A stretch of 64,000 nt of DNA from CAVSRC01 sp963762605 (GCA_963762605.1 CAVXLJ010000019.1:186001-250000); one strand, 5' to 3'; shown: positions 40,001-47,615, counted from the first letter of the stretch. Notes: generated by a model from the letters alone, not told the origin. Translations and numbers: made by a program.

Positions 40001-40117
40001 TTCATCACGCCGGTGATTTATCTCTACATGGAGGACGTCAGCCGGGCCGCGAACGCGCTCGGCCGCGGCCTGCGCGACCGGTTCGTCCGCACGCCACCGA
40101 GCGTGCCGGCGGAATAG
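37004..40117 (+). CDS. RND efflux pump (AcrB/MdtB type)
   Basis: The 1037-residue protein has the 12-helix RND layout with two large periplasmic loops. Typical segments are FIRRPVATILL at the start, VGLVVDDAIVMLENI with the proton-relay Asp pair in helix 4, and GIVKKNAIMMIDFAL in the second half. It exports hydrophobic compounds by proton antiport together with the adaptor upstream. No outer-membrane TolC gene is adjacent. Confidence 0.94.
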   Translation: MNISAPFIRRPVATILLAVALVGAGLFSYQFLPVASLPNVNFPVITVSASLPGASPDTMANSVATPLIKQFTTIPAVQTMTAKSVQGSTQIVIQFDLNRNIDQAAADVQAAIARTLRQLPANMTTPPSYRKVNPADAPIVLLALQSKTMTLPQLDDFAEQVVSPALSQLAGVGEVQVFGAQKFAVRAEVNPYALAGLGIGIDQVTSAIGAANSIAPAGTLAGQNQNLAIQPDTSMTTAAEFRQIVIATPNGKPVRLGDVANVVNSVANTQTLSTYDGSPSLVLAVFREPDANTVAVVDQVRAMLPKFDGDLGPSGSLNVLNDRAVSITQAVTDVEMTLAITVALVALVILLFLRRLTITIIPVLAVPISLIATLAVMYLLGFSIDNISLLGLTLAVGLVVDDAIVMLENIVRHIEEGTPPFEAALAGSREVGFTIVSITASLVAVFLPILLMGGVVGRIFNEFAMVVTISIIASALVSLTLTPMLAARLSPKRAGAPSAGHEEHHETRLLAGYRWLLDLALRFRPIMLVVFIGTVVATVYLFETSPKGFLPTEDIGQLSVSTQARQDISFKDMLALQEKVVHVLQAKPYVAHIASVVGGGFGASTSNTGHMFVELKPKSQRAALPAILGDLRRSLGKVAGISTFVTPVQDLRLGGVSSNSTYQYVVQGIDRTQLLSWAAKIEDAMKRDPHFADVNSDVQDNAPQAVLVVDRARAAMLGITSAQLRNSLYAGFGSNQASTIFKTGDTYEVIVEYNPALPWTPDMLNALEIRSATTGKLVPISSFARVERVAGLLSVNQVGQLPAVTISFNLPAGESLGQATDQIAVIRQQIALPPTITTSFAGTAQVFQQAAANQGLLLLAAVLTIYIVLGILYESFIHPLTILTGLPAAAAGALITLRIFHFDVDVIAIIGILMLIGIVKKNAIMMIDFALVRQRAGATPFDAIRTACLIRFRPIMMTTMATIMGALPIALAVGASSELRQPLGVAVVGGLIVSQALTLFITPVIYLYMEDVSRAANALGRGLRDRFVRTPPSVPAE

Positions 40118-40138
40118 CGATTGTTGTGGCGAGACGCG

Positions 40139-40306
40139 TCAGCCGCGACGGGCGCCGCGCCGCGGCGCCTTGGGCGGCGGCTTGCGGCGGAAGCGGATGA
40201 CCGCGACCTCGTCCCGGATCATCGCGCTCAAATCGCCATTGAAGGCGAGCCGGTCGATGATCCAACCGGCCGCCAGTGCTGTCGCGAAGGTTAGGAAGAC
40301 GGTCAT
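40139..40306 (-). CDS. small putative membrane protein with basic tail
   Basis: The 55-codon frame encodes one hydrophobic N-terminal segment (FLTFATALAAGWII) and a C-terminus rich in Arg, Lys and Pro. It is convergent with the RND pump gene. No strong ribosome binding site or family is visible, so this is a tentative gene. Confidence 0.4.
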   Translation of the reverse strand: MTVFLTFATALAAGWIIDRLAFNGDLSAMIRDEVAVIRFRRKPPPKAPRRGARRG

Positions 40307-40853
40307 GCGATGCCCGCGGTTTAGACTTTATTAGATATAGCGTGCGGGCACGTCGGCGCTTGCAAAAGCTAAACGTAACGTTAACGCGGAAGGGTAAGCG
40401 CCATTTACTGTTCATTAACCTTGGCTATTCGGTCAACATTACTCAAGCATTATGGCGCGCGCTGCCGGAGAGACGTCAGGCAATTGTGCCGGCCGCAAGT
40501 CCGCGCCTGGTCACCTGCGTTCGAAGGGTAACGCGGGAGGGCGGCCGGGCACGAAAAATCGTTGGCCCAGTCGCCGCCCTCGCGCGGCAGCGCTGCGCGC
40601 ACTTGCGTGGCACGGCGCCGAAAGCCGGCAGATGATTGGTTGCCGGCGGAGCCGAAAAGGCCCGGTCACCTCATCCTTCCGACAATGCGCCATGGCTGCG
40701 ATGACCGCGCCTTGATCGAGATCATGGTGGGCGGTGTCGGTGAGGACGCAGGCCGCCACCGGCGCGCGGGGATTCGCGCCGCGGCACATCGCTTCGCCTT
40801 GGTGAACGCAGTGTGAAGGCGAAAGATAAAATTGGCGATTATCCGGGACTCGA
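40307..40853. other. intergenic left flank of the IS5 element
   Basis: These 547 bases contain an AT-rich promoter-like part (about 40320-40450) followed by GC-rich sequence with no frame I can support. It may be the remnant of a gene or control region displaced by the accessory island. Confidence 0.4.
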
Positions 40854-41620
40854 CTAGGGCGTGGACTCATAAGCTCTGAGCCAAAGCCTTGTTGACGCCA
40901 TGAGGACGGCGGCGAGGAAGTTCCTGGCAAGCTTGTCGAAGCGGGTTGCGATACGCCGGAACTGCTTGAGTTTGCAGAAGAAGCGCTCGATGAGGTTGCG
41001 TTGTCGATAGATGGCGGGGTCGACGGAGCGGCGGACGATGCGGCGGGAGCAGCTGGGTATGTTGGGCTTGGCGCCGGAGGCAGCGATGAGGTCGAGAACG
41101 GCGTTGCTGTCGTAACCTCTGTCGGCGACCACGGTAGCCGGCGTGGGCAGACCAGCGAGGAGTTGCGGGACGGCAGCCATGTCCGAAGCTTGGCCGGCCG
41201 ATAGCAGGAGCCGCACTGGCAGGCCATCCTGATCCACCACGGCGTGGATCTTGGTGCTCAGTCCTCCACGAGAACGGCCAATGGCGTGATCCGGGCCCCC
41301 TTTTTTCCACCGGCGGCGTGCTGGTGGGCCCGGACGATCGAGCTGTCGATCAACTGCATCGACTGGGGGGATTGGGCCGCCAAGGTCTCGAACACCTTCA
41401 ACCACACACCCGCCTTGGCCCACCGGTTGTAGCGATTGTAGGCCGTCGTGTAGGGACCATAGCGTTCCGGCAGATCGCGCCAGGGCGAGCCCGTCCGCAG
41501 TACATAGAAGATCGCATTGATCACCCGCCGGTCATCAACGCGAGCGACCCCGCGCGGCTTATTGGGAAGAAGCGGAGCAATCAGCCGCCACTCCGCCTCC
41601 GACAGATCGTATCGAGCCAT
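40854..41620 (-). CDS. IS5-family transposase made by -1 frameshifting
   Basis: The first frame (ATG 41620) encodes the N-terminal DUF4096-type part (LSEAEWRLIAPLLP, SPWRDLPERYGP, LIDSSIVRAHQHAAGG). The second frame, one base back, carries the DDE domain end (GGLSTKIHAVVD, VADRGYDSNAVLD, RNLIERFFCKLKQFRR). Joined at the slippery site at 41300-41306 they give 255 residues. The stop codon TAG at 40854 falls in the terminal CTAG. Catalytic Asp and Glu residues appear intact, so the element may be active. Confidence 0.88.
41300..41306 (-). promoter_or_regulatory. programmed -1 frameshift slippery site in the IS5 transposase
   Basis: The heptamer A-AAA-AAG is in the correct zero-frame phase (GGA AAA AAG). 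A shift to AAA AAA continues straight into the second frame (GGG GGC CCG). This is one of the most efficient known bacterial slippery heptamers. Confidence 0.85.
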
Positions 41621-41744
41621 GATCCAAGTCCTCCCCGGACCTTAAATCACTCTCCCTCAACAACCGCAAACCTTTTATGGGTACAGAACCTAGATGAGAA
41701 CCAATTTTTACAAGGCCATCAGACAGGCCGGCCTCATTGCTTTT

Positions 41745-42482
41745 CTAGGTGGCGCTATTGCCCTCGTGGCTGAAAGCCATTCGCTTCAGGCGGGGCACGT
41801 AATGGAACCGGTAACTCGTGATCCGCTTTCTACCGAAAGCGTCGCGATAGCGAACTTGTCCGAACAAATAAAATCTCGACGCGTCGTCATTGATAGACTT
41901 AAGTATTTCGTCGGTGACGTCAATGTCGTCGTTGGCGTGTACTGTAAAGCTGTTGCCGGGATCAAGGACTTGGGCATGAGGCTCGAATTCAGAAGCAGGA
42001 AATTTCTGCAAGAATGGGTTCGGGTACCGCTTAAATTCATTCCAGCTCGTCACATCGTACGCTGGCGTGGAGCCGTAATTCTTCATCGAAATGCTGGCGC
42101 CGGCCCGCTTCCCTATTTCGATTTTCGTGACAGAAACTTCGTCCTCGCCAACATACGCCCTGAGTTGGTGCCGCGAATGGGCGCGGCCATCCAATACAAC
42201 GAAGACGGTACCAATACCCAAAACGATGGTGAAGAGGGCGATAGTTATAGTGGACGCAGTATTCCAGTCATCGCGTCCCCAGCTACCTATCTGGCGGATG
42301 ATGCTTACCAGCGCGGCGTCAGACGGCTGTGGGTTGCTGGTATTCCCTTGGTGATTTGGGGGGGCATATTGGGCGTGGTCGTACTGATGCTGTGGTGCGT
42401 GAACCGATGACGATTCGGCAAACCACAACGCTGCGCAAAGCAGTAGTCCGGCTAAGAAGACAAAGAACCAGCGTCTCAGCAA
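41745..42482 (-). CDS. membrane protein of unknown function in the accessory island
   Basis: The roughly 245-residue protein has an N-terminal hydrophobic segment (about 5-22), a second one (about 78-98, ITIALFTIVLGIGTVFVVL) and a C-terminal soluble domain with strands (AYVGEDEVSVTKIEI, TPAYDVTSWNEF). It lies between the IS5 element and an IS1595 remnant, with a lower GC content than the core genes, which suggests transfer. The start is uncertain; TTG 42482 directly follows the remnant's stop. Confidence 0.7.
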   Translation of the reverse strand: MLRRWFFVFLAGLLLCAALWFAESSSVHAPQHQYDHAQYAPPNHQGNTSNPQPSDAALVSIIRQIGSWGRDDWNTASTITIALFTIVLGIGTVFVVLDGRAHSRHQLRAYVGEDEVSVTKIEIGKRAGASISMKNYGSTPAYDVTSWNEFKRYPNPFLQKFPASEFEPHAQVLDPGNSFTVHANDDIDVTDEILKSINDDASRFYLFGQVRYRDAFGRKRITSYRFHYVPRLKRMAFSHEGNSAT

Positions 42483-42486
42483 CCCT

Positions 42487-42678
42487 CTATCGCGCCCCGA
42501 AGATGTCCGCGTTCAGGCGATTATTATACCTGAATTGGAACTCAGCGACATAGAGGGTCATGTATTTGCGGCTGACCTTGTGGAAGGTGCCGACAACGCC
42601 GCGCTTGAAGATCGACCAGAAGCCTTCAATCGTGTTCGTGTGGACCGCCCCGGCGACATGCTGGCACGAGCATGAGCG
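42487..42678 (-). pseudogene. C-terminal remnant of an IS1595-family transposase
   Basis: About 60 codons match the end of ISXO2-like transposases (HTNTIEGFWSIFKRGVVGTFHKV, LYVAEFQFRYNNR). The rest of the gene is missing. The sequence upstream passes into a family-A palindromic repeat at 42705, so the element is dead. Confidence 0.85.
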
Positions 42679-42704
42679 TGCCGTGCCAACCGCATAGGCT
42701 CTCG

Positions 42705-42755
42705 CCCCCTCACCCTGTCCCTCTCCCCCGAGGGGAGAGGGGACGGATACGGAGG
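42705..42755. repeat. family-A palindromic repeat
   Basis: The pattern CCCCTCACCCTGTCCCTCTC, a centre CCCGAGGGG and then GAGAGGGGACG forms a hairpin. Similar copies recur at 42929, 47747, 55186 and 59085, all near GTA genes. Confidence 0.85.
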
Positions 42756-42806
42756 CGCTTGGGTCAACGCACCCCACCCACATGCTTCGCCTGCGGCTTC
42801 GCATGG

Positions 42807-42906
42807 TCCCCCCTCCCCGGAGCGGGGAGGGCTATTTCATATGGCACAGTGCGACACCTCTCCCCTTGCGGGAGAGGTCGCCCGGCGCAGCCGGGCGGGT
42901 GAGGGG
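42807..42906. repeat. family-A palindromic repeats, variant copies
   Basis: Two adjoining hairpins occur here. One is centred on CCCTCCCCGGAGCGGGGAGGG; the other combines CACCTCTCCCCTTGCGGGAGAGGT with CGCCCGGCGCAGCCGGGCGGGTGAGGGG. The second form recurs at 59011-59060. Confidence 0.8.
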
Positions 42907-42928
42907 TGAAGGCACGGCCTTGCCAATA

Positions 42929-42970
42929 CCCCTCTCCCTGTCCCTCTCCCGCAAGGGGAGAGGGGACGAA
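42929..42970. repeat. family-A palindromic repeat
   Basis: Another copy of CCCTCTCCCTGTCCCTCTCCC with the complementary GGGGAGAGGGGACG arm. Together with its two neighbours it fills the space between the IS1595 remnant and the GTA promoter. Confidence 0.8.
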
Positions 42971-43070
42971 AACGGCAGGCGCCGCGTTCGTCCGCCAGGA
43001 CGAGAGAACATGCGATAGCCCCGGGTTCCGCCGTTGTGGGGGTGAATGAAGGATGAAGAAACAGGCTAAA

Positions 43071-43082
43071 ATTCCTAGGAAT
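43071..43082. promoter_or_regulatory. candidate operator upstream of the GTA promoter
   Basis: ATTCCTAGGAAT is a perfect 12-base palindrome inside an AT-rich stretch. It stands six bases before the -35 box at 43089. The position suits an activator or repressor of the GTA operon. The cognate regulator is unknown. Confidence 0.5.
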
Positions 43083-43088
43083 ATTTTC

Positions 43089-43117
43089 TTGACAGCGTCA
43101 CGCTGCTCCTGTATGGT
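43089..43117 (+). promoter_or_regulatory. strong sigma70-type promoter of the GTA cluster
   Basis: TTGACA at 43089-43094 is separated by exactly 17 bases from TATGGT at 43112-43117. It is the best -35/-10 pair noticed in the window and lies 142 bases before the first GTA gene. Confidence 0.75.
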
Positions 43118-43209
43118 CCGGCTAACGTCGCAGAAGTGGGCGATCGGCTCTTCCTCCCCCCGCCGCGCCCGTGCCCACAGACTTCCAGGCTCCTGCGACC
43201 TCTACTGGA

Positions 43210-43246
43210 CCCCCGCTGCTGCCCCGCCGCGGGGGTTCTTCTATTT
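43210..43246 (+). terminator. hairpin with T-rich tail in the GTA leader (possible attenuator)
   Basis: CCCCCGC (43210-43216) can pair with GCGGGGG (43229-43235). The T-rich run TTCTTCTATTT follows. It stands between the promoter and the first start codon and could attenuate GTA transcription. Confidence 0.5.
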
Positions 43247-43258
43247 GAGGCGATGCCC

Positions 43259-43831
43259 ATGAGCCTTGTGGACACTGAAGCCGCGCGGCCGAACGGCAGC
43301 GCCGGGCCGCCGGCGATGGCGCCGCCCGATGTGCCGGCGGGCGCACCGCCGGCAGACGACACGCCGCTGCGCCGCTCGCCGATCCGCGCCCACCCGCTGG
43401 AGCTGCGCGAACGGGTGAAGGCGGAATACGAGGGCACGACCAAGACCATCAAGGCGATCGGCGAGGAGTGCGGCGTCGGCAGGACGACCATCATCGGCTG
43501 GGCCCGGCAGGACGACTGGGTACGGGCGGCGGGGGCACCGACGCCACGCGCCGGCGCCAGCGGCGGCGTCACGCGCGAGCGGCTGATGGGCCGTCTCTTC
43601 CGCGTCTATGGGCGGCAGCTCGCCACGCTCGAGAAGCGGGCGGGAAAGGACGCCACCACCGACGAGAAGGACGCGCGCACGCTCTCCGTGCTCGCCAAGA
43701 CGCTCGAAACATTGATTGCGCTCGACCGGGACGACGGCGCGAAGACCGAAGAACCGGAAGCAGCCGACCGTGACAGACTCAACGCGGACCTTGCTCGTCG
43801 CATTAAAGAATGGGCTGAACGAGGGGAGTGA
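43259..43831 (+). CDS. GTA small-terminase-like DNA-binding protein (g1 position)
   Basis: The 190-residue protein has an Ala/Pro-rich N-terminus and a helix-turn-helix (VKAEYEGTTKTIKAIGEECGVGRTTIIGWARQDDW), then a helical part (RLFRVYGRQLATLEKRAGKD). It fits the gene before TerL in RcGTA-type clusters, which probably binds DNA for packaging. ATG 43259 has GAGG eight bases upstream. It overlaps the terminase gene by 62 bases. Confidence 0.8.
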   Translation: MSLVDTEAARPNGSAGPPAMAPPDVPAGAPPADDTPLRRSPIRAHPLELRERVKAEYEGTTKTIKAIGEECGVGRTTIIGWARQDDWVRAAGAPTPRAGASGGVTRERLMGRLFRVYGRQLATLEKRAGKDATTDEKDARTLSVLAKTLETLIALDRDDGAKTEEPEAADRDRLNADLARRIKEWAERGE

Positions 43832-45098
43832 ACCGGTAGACCTGTTGCGCCGCTTGCCGTGGCACCAGTTCGAACGTCTCAACACGATCTGGGCGCTGGA
43901 CGCCCGGCGCGACCAGAAGCCGCCCGACGGCGACTGGCTGACCTGGCTGATCCTCGGCGGACGCGGCGCCGGCAAGACACGCGCCGGGGCCGAATGGGTG
44001 CGCGCGATCGCCACCGCCGAGCCCGGACCGGCGGGGCCGATCGCGCTCGTCGGCGAGACCTTCGCCGATGCCCGCGAGGTGATGATCGAGGGCGTCTCGG
44101 GACTGCTCGCCATCCATCCGTCCTGGGACCGTCCGGAGTGGCAGCGCACACGCCGCCGGCTGGTGTGGCCGAACGGCACGGTGGCGCAGGCCTTCTCGGC
44201 GGAGGACCCGGAGAGCCTGCGCGGACCGCAATTCTCAGCCGCCTGGGCGGACGAGCTCGCCAAATGGCGCTATCCGGATGCCTGTTGGGACATGCTGCAA
44301 TTCGGCCTGCGCCTGGGCCCGCATCCGCGCCAGGTGGTGACCACGACGCCGCGGCCGATCCCGCTTCTGAAGCGGCTGATCGCCGGGGAGGCCACGGGCA
44401 CGACCGCGGTCAGCCGCGCCACCACGGCGGACAACGCGCTGAACCTGGCGCCGGGATTCCTCGCCCAAGTGGTCGCGCGCTATCACGGCACGCGCCTCGG
44501 CCGGCAGGAGCTGCTGGGCGAGATGATCGAGGAGCGCGCCGACGCGCTCTGGCAGCGCGGGCAGATCGAGGCGGCGCGCGTTGCCAAGGCGCCGGAGCTT
44601 CAGCGCATCGTGGTGGCGGTCGACCCGCCGGCCTCGCAGCGCAGCGGCACCTGCGGCATCGTCGCCGCGGGGCTGGGCAAGGACGAGATCGGCTATGTGC
44701 TTGCCGACGGCAGCCTCGGCGAGGTGCGCCCGGCCGAATGGGCGGCGGTGGCGATCGCGCTCTATCGGCGCTTCAATGCCGATGCGCTGGTGGCCGAGGT
44801 CAACCAGGGCGGCGACATGGTCGCCGCCGTCATGCGCGAGGTGGACGCGGGCGTGCCGGTGAAGCCGGTGCGCGCCACGCGCGGCAAGTGGCTGCGCGCC
44901 GAGCCGGTGGCCACGCTCTACGCGCAGGGGCGCGTGCGCCATGTCGGCGCGCTGCCGGAACTCGAAGACGAGATGGCCGACTTCGGCCCCGACGGGCTCT
45001 CCGCCGGCCGCTCGCCCGACCGGCTCGACGCTCTGGTCTGGGCGCTGACCGCACTCATGCTCGGCGACGGCGGCGAGCCGAAGGTAAGGGGGGTGTGA
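43770..45098 (+). CDS. GTA terminase large subunit (g2)
   Basis: The 442-residue protein has Walker A GGRGAGKT (63-70), an ATPase segment (AWADELAKWRYPDACWDML) and a C-terminal nuclease domain with VAVDPPAS and EVNQGGDM. It packages host DNA into GTA particles and is intact. The start is GTG 43770. Two host-like inserts separate it from the portal gene. Confidence 0.93.
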   Translation: MTDSTRTLLVALKNGLNEGSEPVDLLRRLPWHQFERLNTIWALDARRDQKPPDGDWLTWLILGGRGAGKTRAGAEWVRAIATAEPGPAGPIALVGETFADAREVMIEGVSGLLAIHPSWDRPEWQRTRRRLVWPNGTVAQAFSAEDPESLRGPQFSAAWADELAKWRYPDACWDMLQFGLRLGPHPRQVVTTTPRPIPLLKRLIAGEATGTTAVSRATTADNALNLAPGFLAQVVARYHGTRLGRQELLGEMIEERADALWQRGQIEAARVAKAPELQRIVVAVDPPASQRSGTCGIVAAGLGKDEIGYVLADGSLGEVRPAEWAAVAIALYRRFNADALVAEVNQGGDMVAAVMREVDAGVPVKPVRATRGKWLRAEPVATLYAQGRVRHVGALPELEDEMADFGPDGLSAGRSPDRLDALVWALTALMLGDGGEPKVRGV

Positions 45099-45137
45099 GG
45101 ACAGGTCACGTGGCTTGAAGAAAGCAGAGTGCAATCC

Positions 45138-45212
45138 GGGATTCCTGGGTCCCGGTTCTGCGCCGCACCACTGAAGTGCTGCGGCGCGCCCGGGACACGG
45201 GGTCCCGCGTGT
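45138..45212. repeat. family-D palindromic repeat
   Basis: GGGTCCCGG and its relative CCCGGGACACGGGGTCCC flank a GC-rich inner palindrome (GTGCTGCGGCGC and complement). A related short unit occurs at 55583-55612. Confidence 0.6.
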
Positions 45213-45323
45213 CGCCGCAATCCGCCGCGCTCCTTGCGGGCTACGGCCATAGGCCGCGTTGCGCGGGCCGGCGGCGGGGGCTATGACCGCCTGACTCAGC
45301 CACAGATCAGACGGACACAACAG

Positions 45324-46328
45324 ATGAAACAGAGACGTGCATCACGGCTCGGCACCGCCGTTTCGGAAATCGGCTTCGGCGCCTGGGCGATCGGCGGCAC
45401 CTGGGGCGAGGTCAGCGAGAGCGACGCGGAAGCGGCGCTGAACGCCGCGCTCGATACCGGCGTCACCTTCATCGACACGGCCAATGTCTATGGCGACGGC
45501 CGCTCCGAGACGATCATCGGTCGCGTGTTGAAAGCACGCGGCGGCACGCGGCCCTTCGTTGCCACCAAGACCGGGCGCGAGGGACCGAACAAGCCGGAGG
45601 ACTACAACAAGGCGGCGATCACCAGATCGGTCGAGGCCAGCCTCAAGCGGCTGCAGACGGACGCGCTCGACCTCCTCCAGCTGCACTGCCCGCATCCGGC
45701 GGTCTATTACATGCCCGAGGTGTTCGACATCCTCGACGGCCTCAAGCAGGACGGCAAGCTGAAGACCTACGGCGTCAGCGTCGAGAAGGTGGAGGAGGGG
45801 CTGAAGGCGATCGAGTTCGCGAACGTCGCCGCGATCCAGATCATCTACAACATCTTCCGCCAGCGGCCCGCGCGGCTGTTCTTCCCGCAAGCTGAGGAGA
45901 AGGGCGTCGCGGTGATCGTGCGTGTGCCGCTCGCCAGCGGCTTGCTGACCGGCAAGATGAAGGCGGACACGAAATTCGCCGCCGACGACCACCGCACCTT
46001 CAACCGCGAGGGCGCCGCCTTCGACAAGGGCGAGACCTTCGCCGGCGTGCCCTATGAGGTCGGCCTCGACGCGGTCGAGGCGTTGCGCAAGCTGGTGCCG
46101 GCCGGCGCCAGCATGGCGGCCTTCGCGCTGCGCTGGATCCTGATGGCCGAGGCGGTGACGGTGGTCATCCCCGGCGCCAAGAACAAGGCGCAGGCGGAGG
46201 CGAATTCCGCCGCGGCGTCACTTCCCGCGCTGTCGGCCGACGTGATGGCGGCGGCGAAGAAGGTCTATGACGAGCGCATCGCGCAAGCTACGTGCATCAG
46301 CTCTGGTAGGGCGGGCGAGAGACGCTAA
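45324..46328 (+). CDS. aldo/keto reductase with shifted C-terminus (GTA-locus cargo)
   Basis: The 334-codon frame has the AKR tetrad Asp51, Tyr56, Lys82 and His121 and a TIM-barrel length. The end is odd: after YDERIAQA the frame continues into an untypical tail. In the alternative frame, 46289-46309 reads YVHQLW followed by a stop, which resembles the normal AKR C-terminus. One base missing at about 46281-46288 would explain this. The enzyme probably reduces carbonyls with NADPH. It sits between TerL and portal and is unrelated to particle assembly. Confidence 0.88.
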   Translation: MKQRRASRLGTAVSEIGFGAWAIGGTWGEVSESDAEAALNAALDTGVTFIDTANVYGDGRSETIIGRVLKARGGTRPFVATKTGREGPNKPEDYNKAAITRSVEASLKRLQTDALDLLQLHCPHPAVYYMPEVFDILDGLKQDGKLKTYGVSVEKVEEGLKAIEFANVAAIQIIYNIFRQRPARLFFPQAEEKGVAVIVRVPLASGLLTGKMKADTKFAADDHRTFNREGAAFDKGETFAGVPYEVGLDAVEALRKLVPAGASMAAFALRWILMAEAVTVVIPGAKNKAQAEANSAAASLPALSADVMAAAKKVYDERIAQATCISSGRAGERR

Positions 46329-46386
46329 TTTTGACCACATGGGAGAGGCTGACAGGCGGGCAGACCTCTCCCCGAAAATGCGCTAT

Positions 46387-46668
46387 ATGAGCAACACTAT
46401 GACCGCTATGGCCCTTTCGTCAGCGCCTCAAATCGTGGAGTTTGTTAGCCACTTGCTCTGGCGCCCCCCGTTCATTTCGCGGGAGTTCATCGCTTCAGAG
46501 GGTGACAAGCTGAGGTTTCATCTCGAATCCATGCGGCAAGCGGCTGACGCGGAGCGAGACATTACGGATTGGATCACCGCGGGAAGACGCCTGCGCAAGG
46601 GCATTTGGGACGCTATCGCTCGCGGTGATCTCTTCGGCTTCATGGAGCCAGAGTTCTTGTCCCAATGA
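46387..46668 (+). CDS. hypothetical protein in the GTA locus
   Basis: The 93-residue protein is Trp- and Arg-containing and not recognised (VEFVSHLLWRPPFISREFI, ITDWITAGRRLRKGIWD). No clear ribosome binding site is visible. It is AT-richer than the terminase gene. It lies just upstream of a toxin-antitoxin pair and may belong to the same acquired segment. Confidence 0.45.
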   Translation: MSNTMTAMALSSAPQIVEFVSHLLWRPPFISREFIASEGDKLRFHLESMRQAADAERDITDWITAGRRLRKGIWDAIARGDLFGFMEPEFLSQ

Positions 46669-46779
46669 TCGAGGCCGTTGAAGCAGCGATGGAACGGGAC
46701 GCCTTGAGATCGCGAGCGTGAGCGAGACGTTCGGCGTTCTCGGAAGAGGATCGCCGCAATCAATCCCAAAGGCGCTGAA

Positions 46780-46959
46780 ATGATAAGAGAGCTGGATGAC
46801 AAGATCATCGAGCTTGCAACACTGGAGCTCTCAGAGCGATCGGACATGGCTCTCTTTCTAAGGGCCGTTCGCGCCGAGCTTGATCCAACCTCGCGCGGTG
46901 GAACCGTCTTTTCTGACCCTGAATCCCTGCGTCGACATCTGAATTCTCTGCCGGCTTAG
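46780..46959 (+). CDS. small antitoxin-like protein
   Basis: The 59-residue acidic, mainly helical protein (MIRELDDKIIELATLELSERS, ending HLNSLPA) stands three bases before a RelE/HigB-like toxin gene. Size and position suggest the antitoxin. I do not recognise its DNA-binding fold. Confidence 0.6.
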   Translation: MIRELDDKIIELATLELSERSDMALFLRAVRAELDPTSRGGTVFSDPESLRRHLNSLPA

Positions 46960-46962
46960 CCG

Positions 46963-47232
46963 ATGCGGATCTCCGCAGAGAGATCCTTTGAACGAGCCCT
47001 ACGGAGTTTGCCTCCGGATCGACGAAGGCGCGCAATCGATGCGCTTGCCAAGTTTCAGACCAACCCCGGCCTGCCTAGCTTGCGCTTCAGACCTCTCTCA
47101 GGTGCACCCGGTTATTTCATCATCAATCCCCATTCCGGGGACAGGATAATCTTGCGGAGAGATGCCGACGACGTCTACGCCGCAGTCGACGTTGGACCAC
47201 ACGACAACATCTATAGGCGCTGGGATCGTTAG
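46963..47232 (+). CDS. RelE/ParE-superfamily toxin-like protein
   Basis: The 89-residue basic protein has the RelE/HigB pattern: RSFERALRSLPPDRRRRAIDAL, then LRFRPLSGAPGYFIINP, a strand with arginines (DRIILRRDADDVYAAVDVG) and a C-terminal HDNIYRRW. Toxins of this fold cleave mRNA on the ribosome or act on gyrase. It forms a two-gene unit with the small upstream gene. Confidence 0.75.
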   Translation: MRISAERSFERALRSLPPDRRRRAIDALAKFQTNPGLPSLRFRPLSGAPGYFIINPHSGDRIILRRDADDVYAAVDVGPHDNIYRRWDR

Positions 47233-47246
47233 TTGTACCCGTCAAG

Positions 47247-47615
47247 CTACCGCTTTCCGGCGAAGGCCGCCGGGATGAGGACAAGCCAGCCGAGGATCAT
47301 GGCCGTGCCGCCGACGGGCGCCAGGAACGGCAGCGGGCTGGCGCCCCAGAAGTGGATCGCGGCGAGATCGGCCACGAAGACCAGCGCGCCGCCGCCGATC
47401 AGGAAGGTCGCCAGGCGCGTCGACCAGTGACGGCCGGCCAGCAGCGCCAGCACCAGCACCGCCGGTGCCTGGGTGAGCGCGATCAGCGACAGGGGCCCGA
47501 GGATATGCGTATCGCCAAGATGCGTGCTGCCGGCTGCTGCGGTGACGCCGAGGGCACCCAGAATGCCGGCGATGGCGATGGCGGTGCGGGAGAACCAGGC
47601 GGCTTCCGAGGTCAT
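47247..47615 (-). CDS. DUF423 small membrane protein
   Basis: The 122-residue protein has four hydrophobic helices and the DUF423 pattern (AIAGILGALGVTAAAGSTH, FLIGGGALVFVADL, LAPVGGTAMILGWL). ATG 47615 has GGAG six bases upstream. It is the only cargo gene between TerL and portal that runs against the GTA direction. Confidence 0.88.
   Translation of the reverse strand: MTSEAAWFSRTAIAIAGILGALGVTAAAGSTHLGDTHILGPLSLIALTQAPAVLVLALLAGRHWSTRLATFLIGGGALVFVADLAAIHFWGASPLPFLAPVGGTAMILGWLVLIPAAFAGKR

Larger units (their letters stand above)
40854..41693 (-). mobile_element. IS5-family (IS427-like) insertion sequence
   Basis: The element is bounded by CTAG at 40854-40857 and CTAG at 41690-41693, consistent with a target duplication. 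Its ends show an imperfect inverted repeat of about 20 bases (14 matches when the CTAG is included; both run on to CATAA). It holds a single transposase made from two overlapping frames. The size of about 840 bp fits the IS427 group. Confidence 0.85.

Noticed and set aside
41258..41620. Treating the IS5 transposase as a broken gene
   Set aside because: The two frames meet at a correctly phased A-AAA-AAG heptamer and both are intact, which indicates programmed frameshifting rather than decay.
41694..42410. A plus-strand frame starting exactly at the right end of the IS5 element
   Set aside because: It is antisense to the membrane protein at 41745-42482, whose hydrophobic helices and strand pattern are more protein-like.
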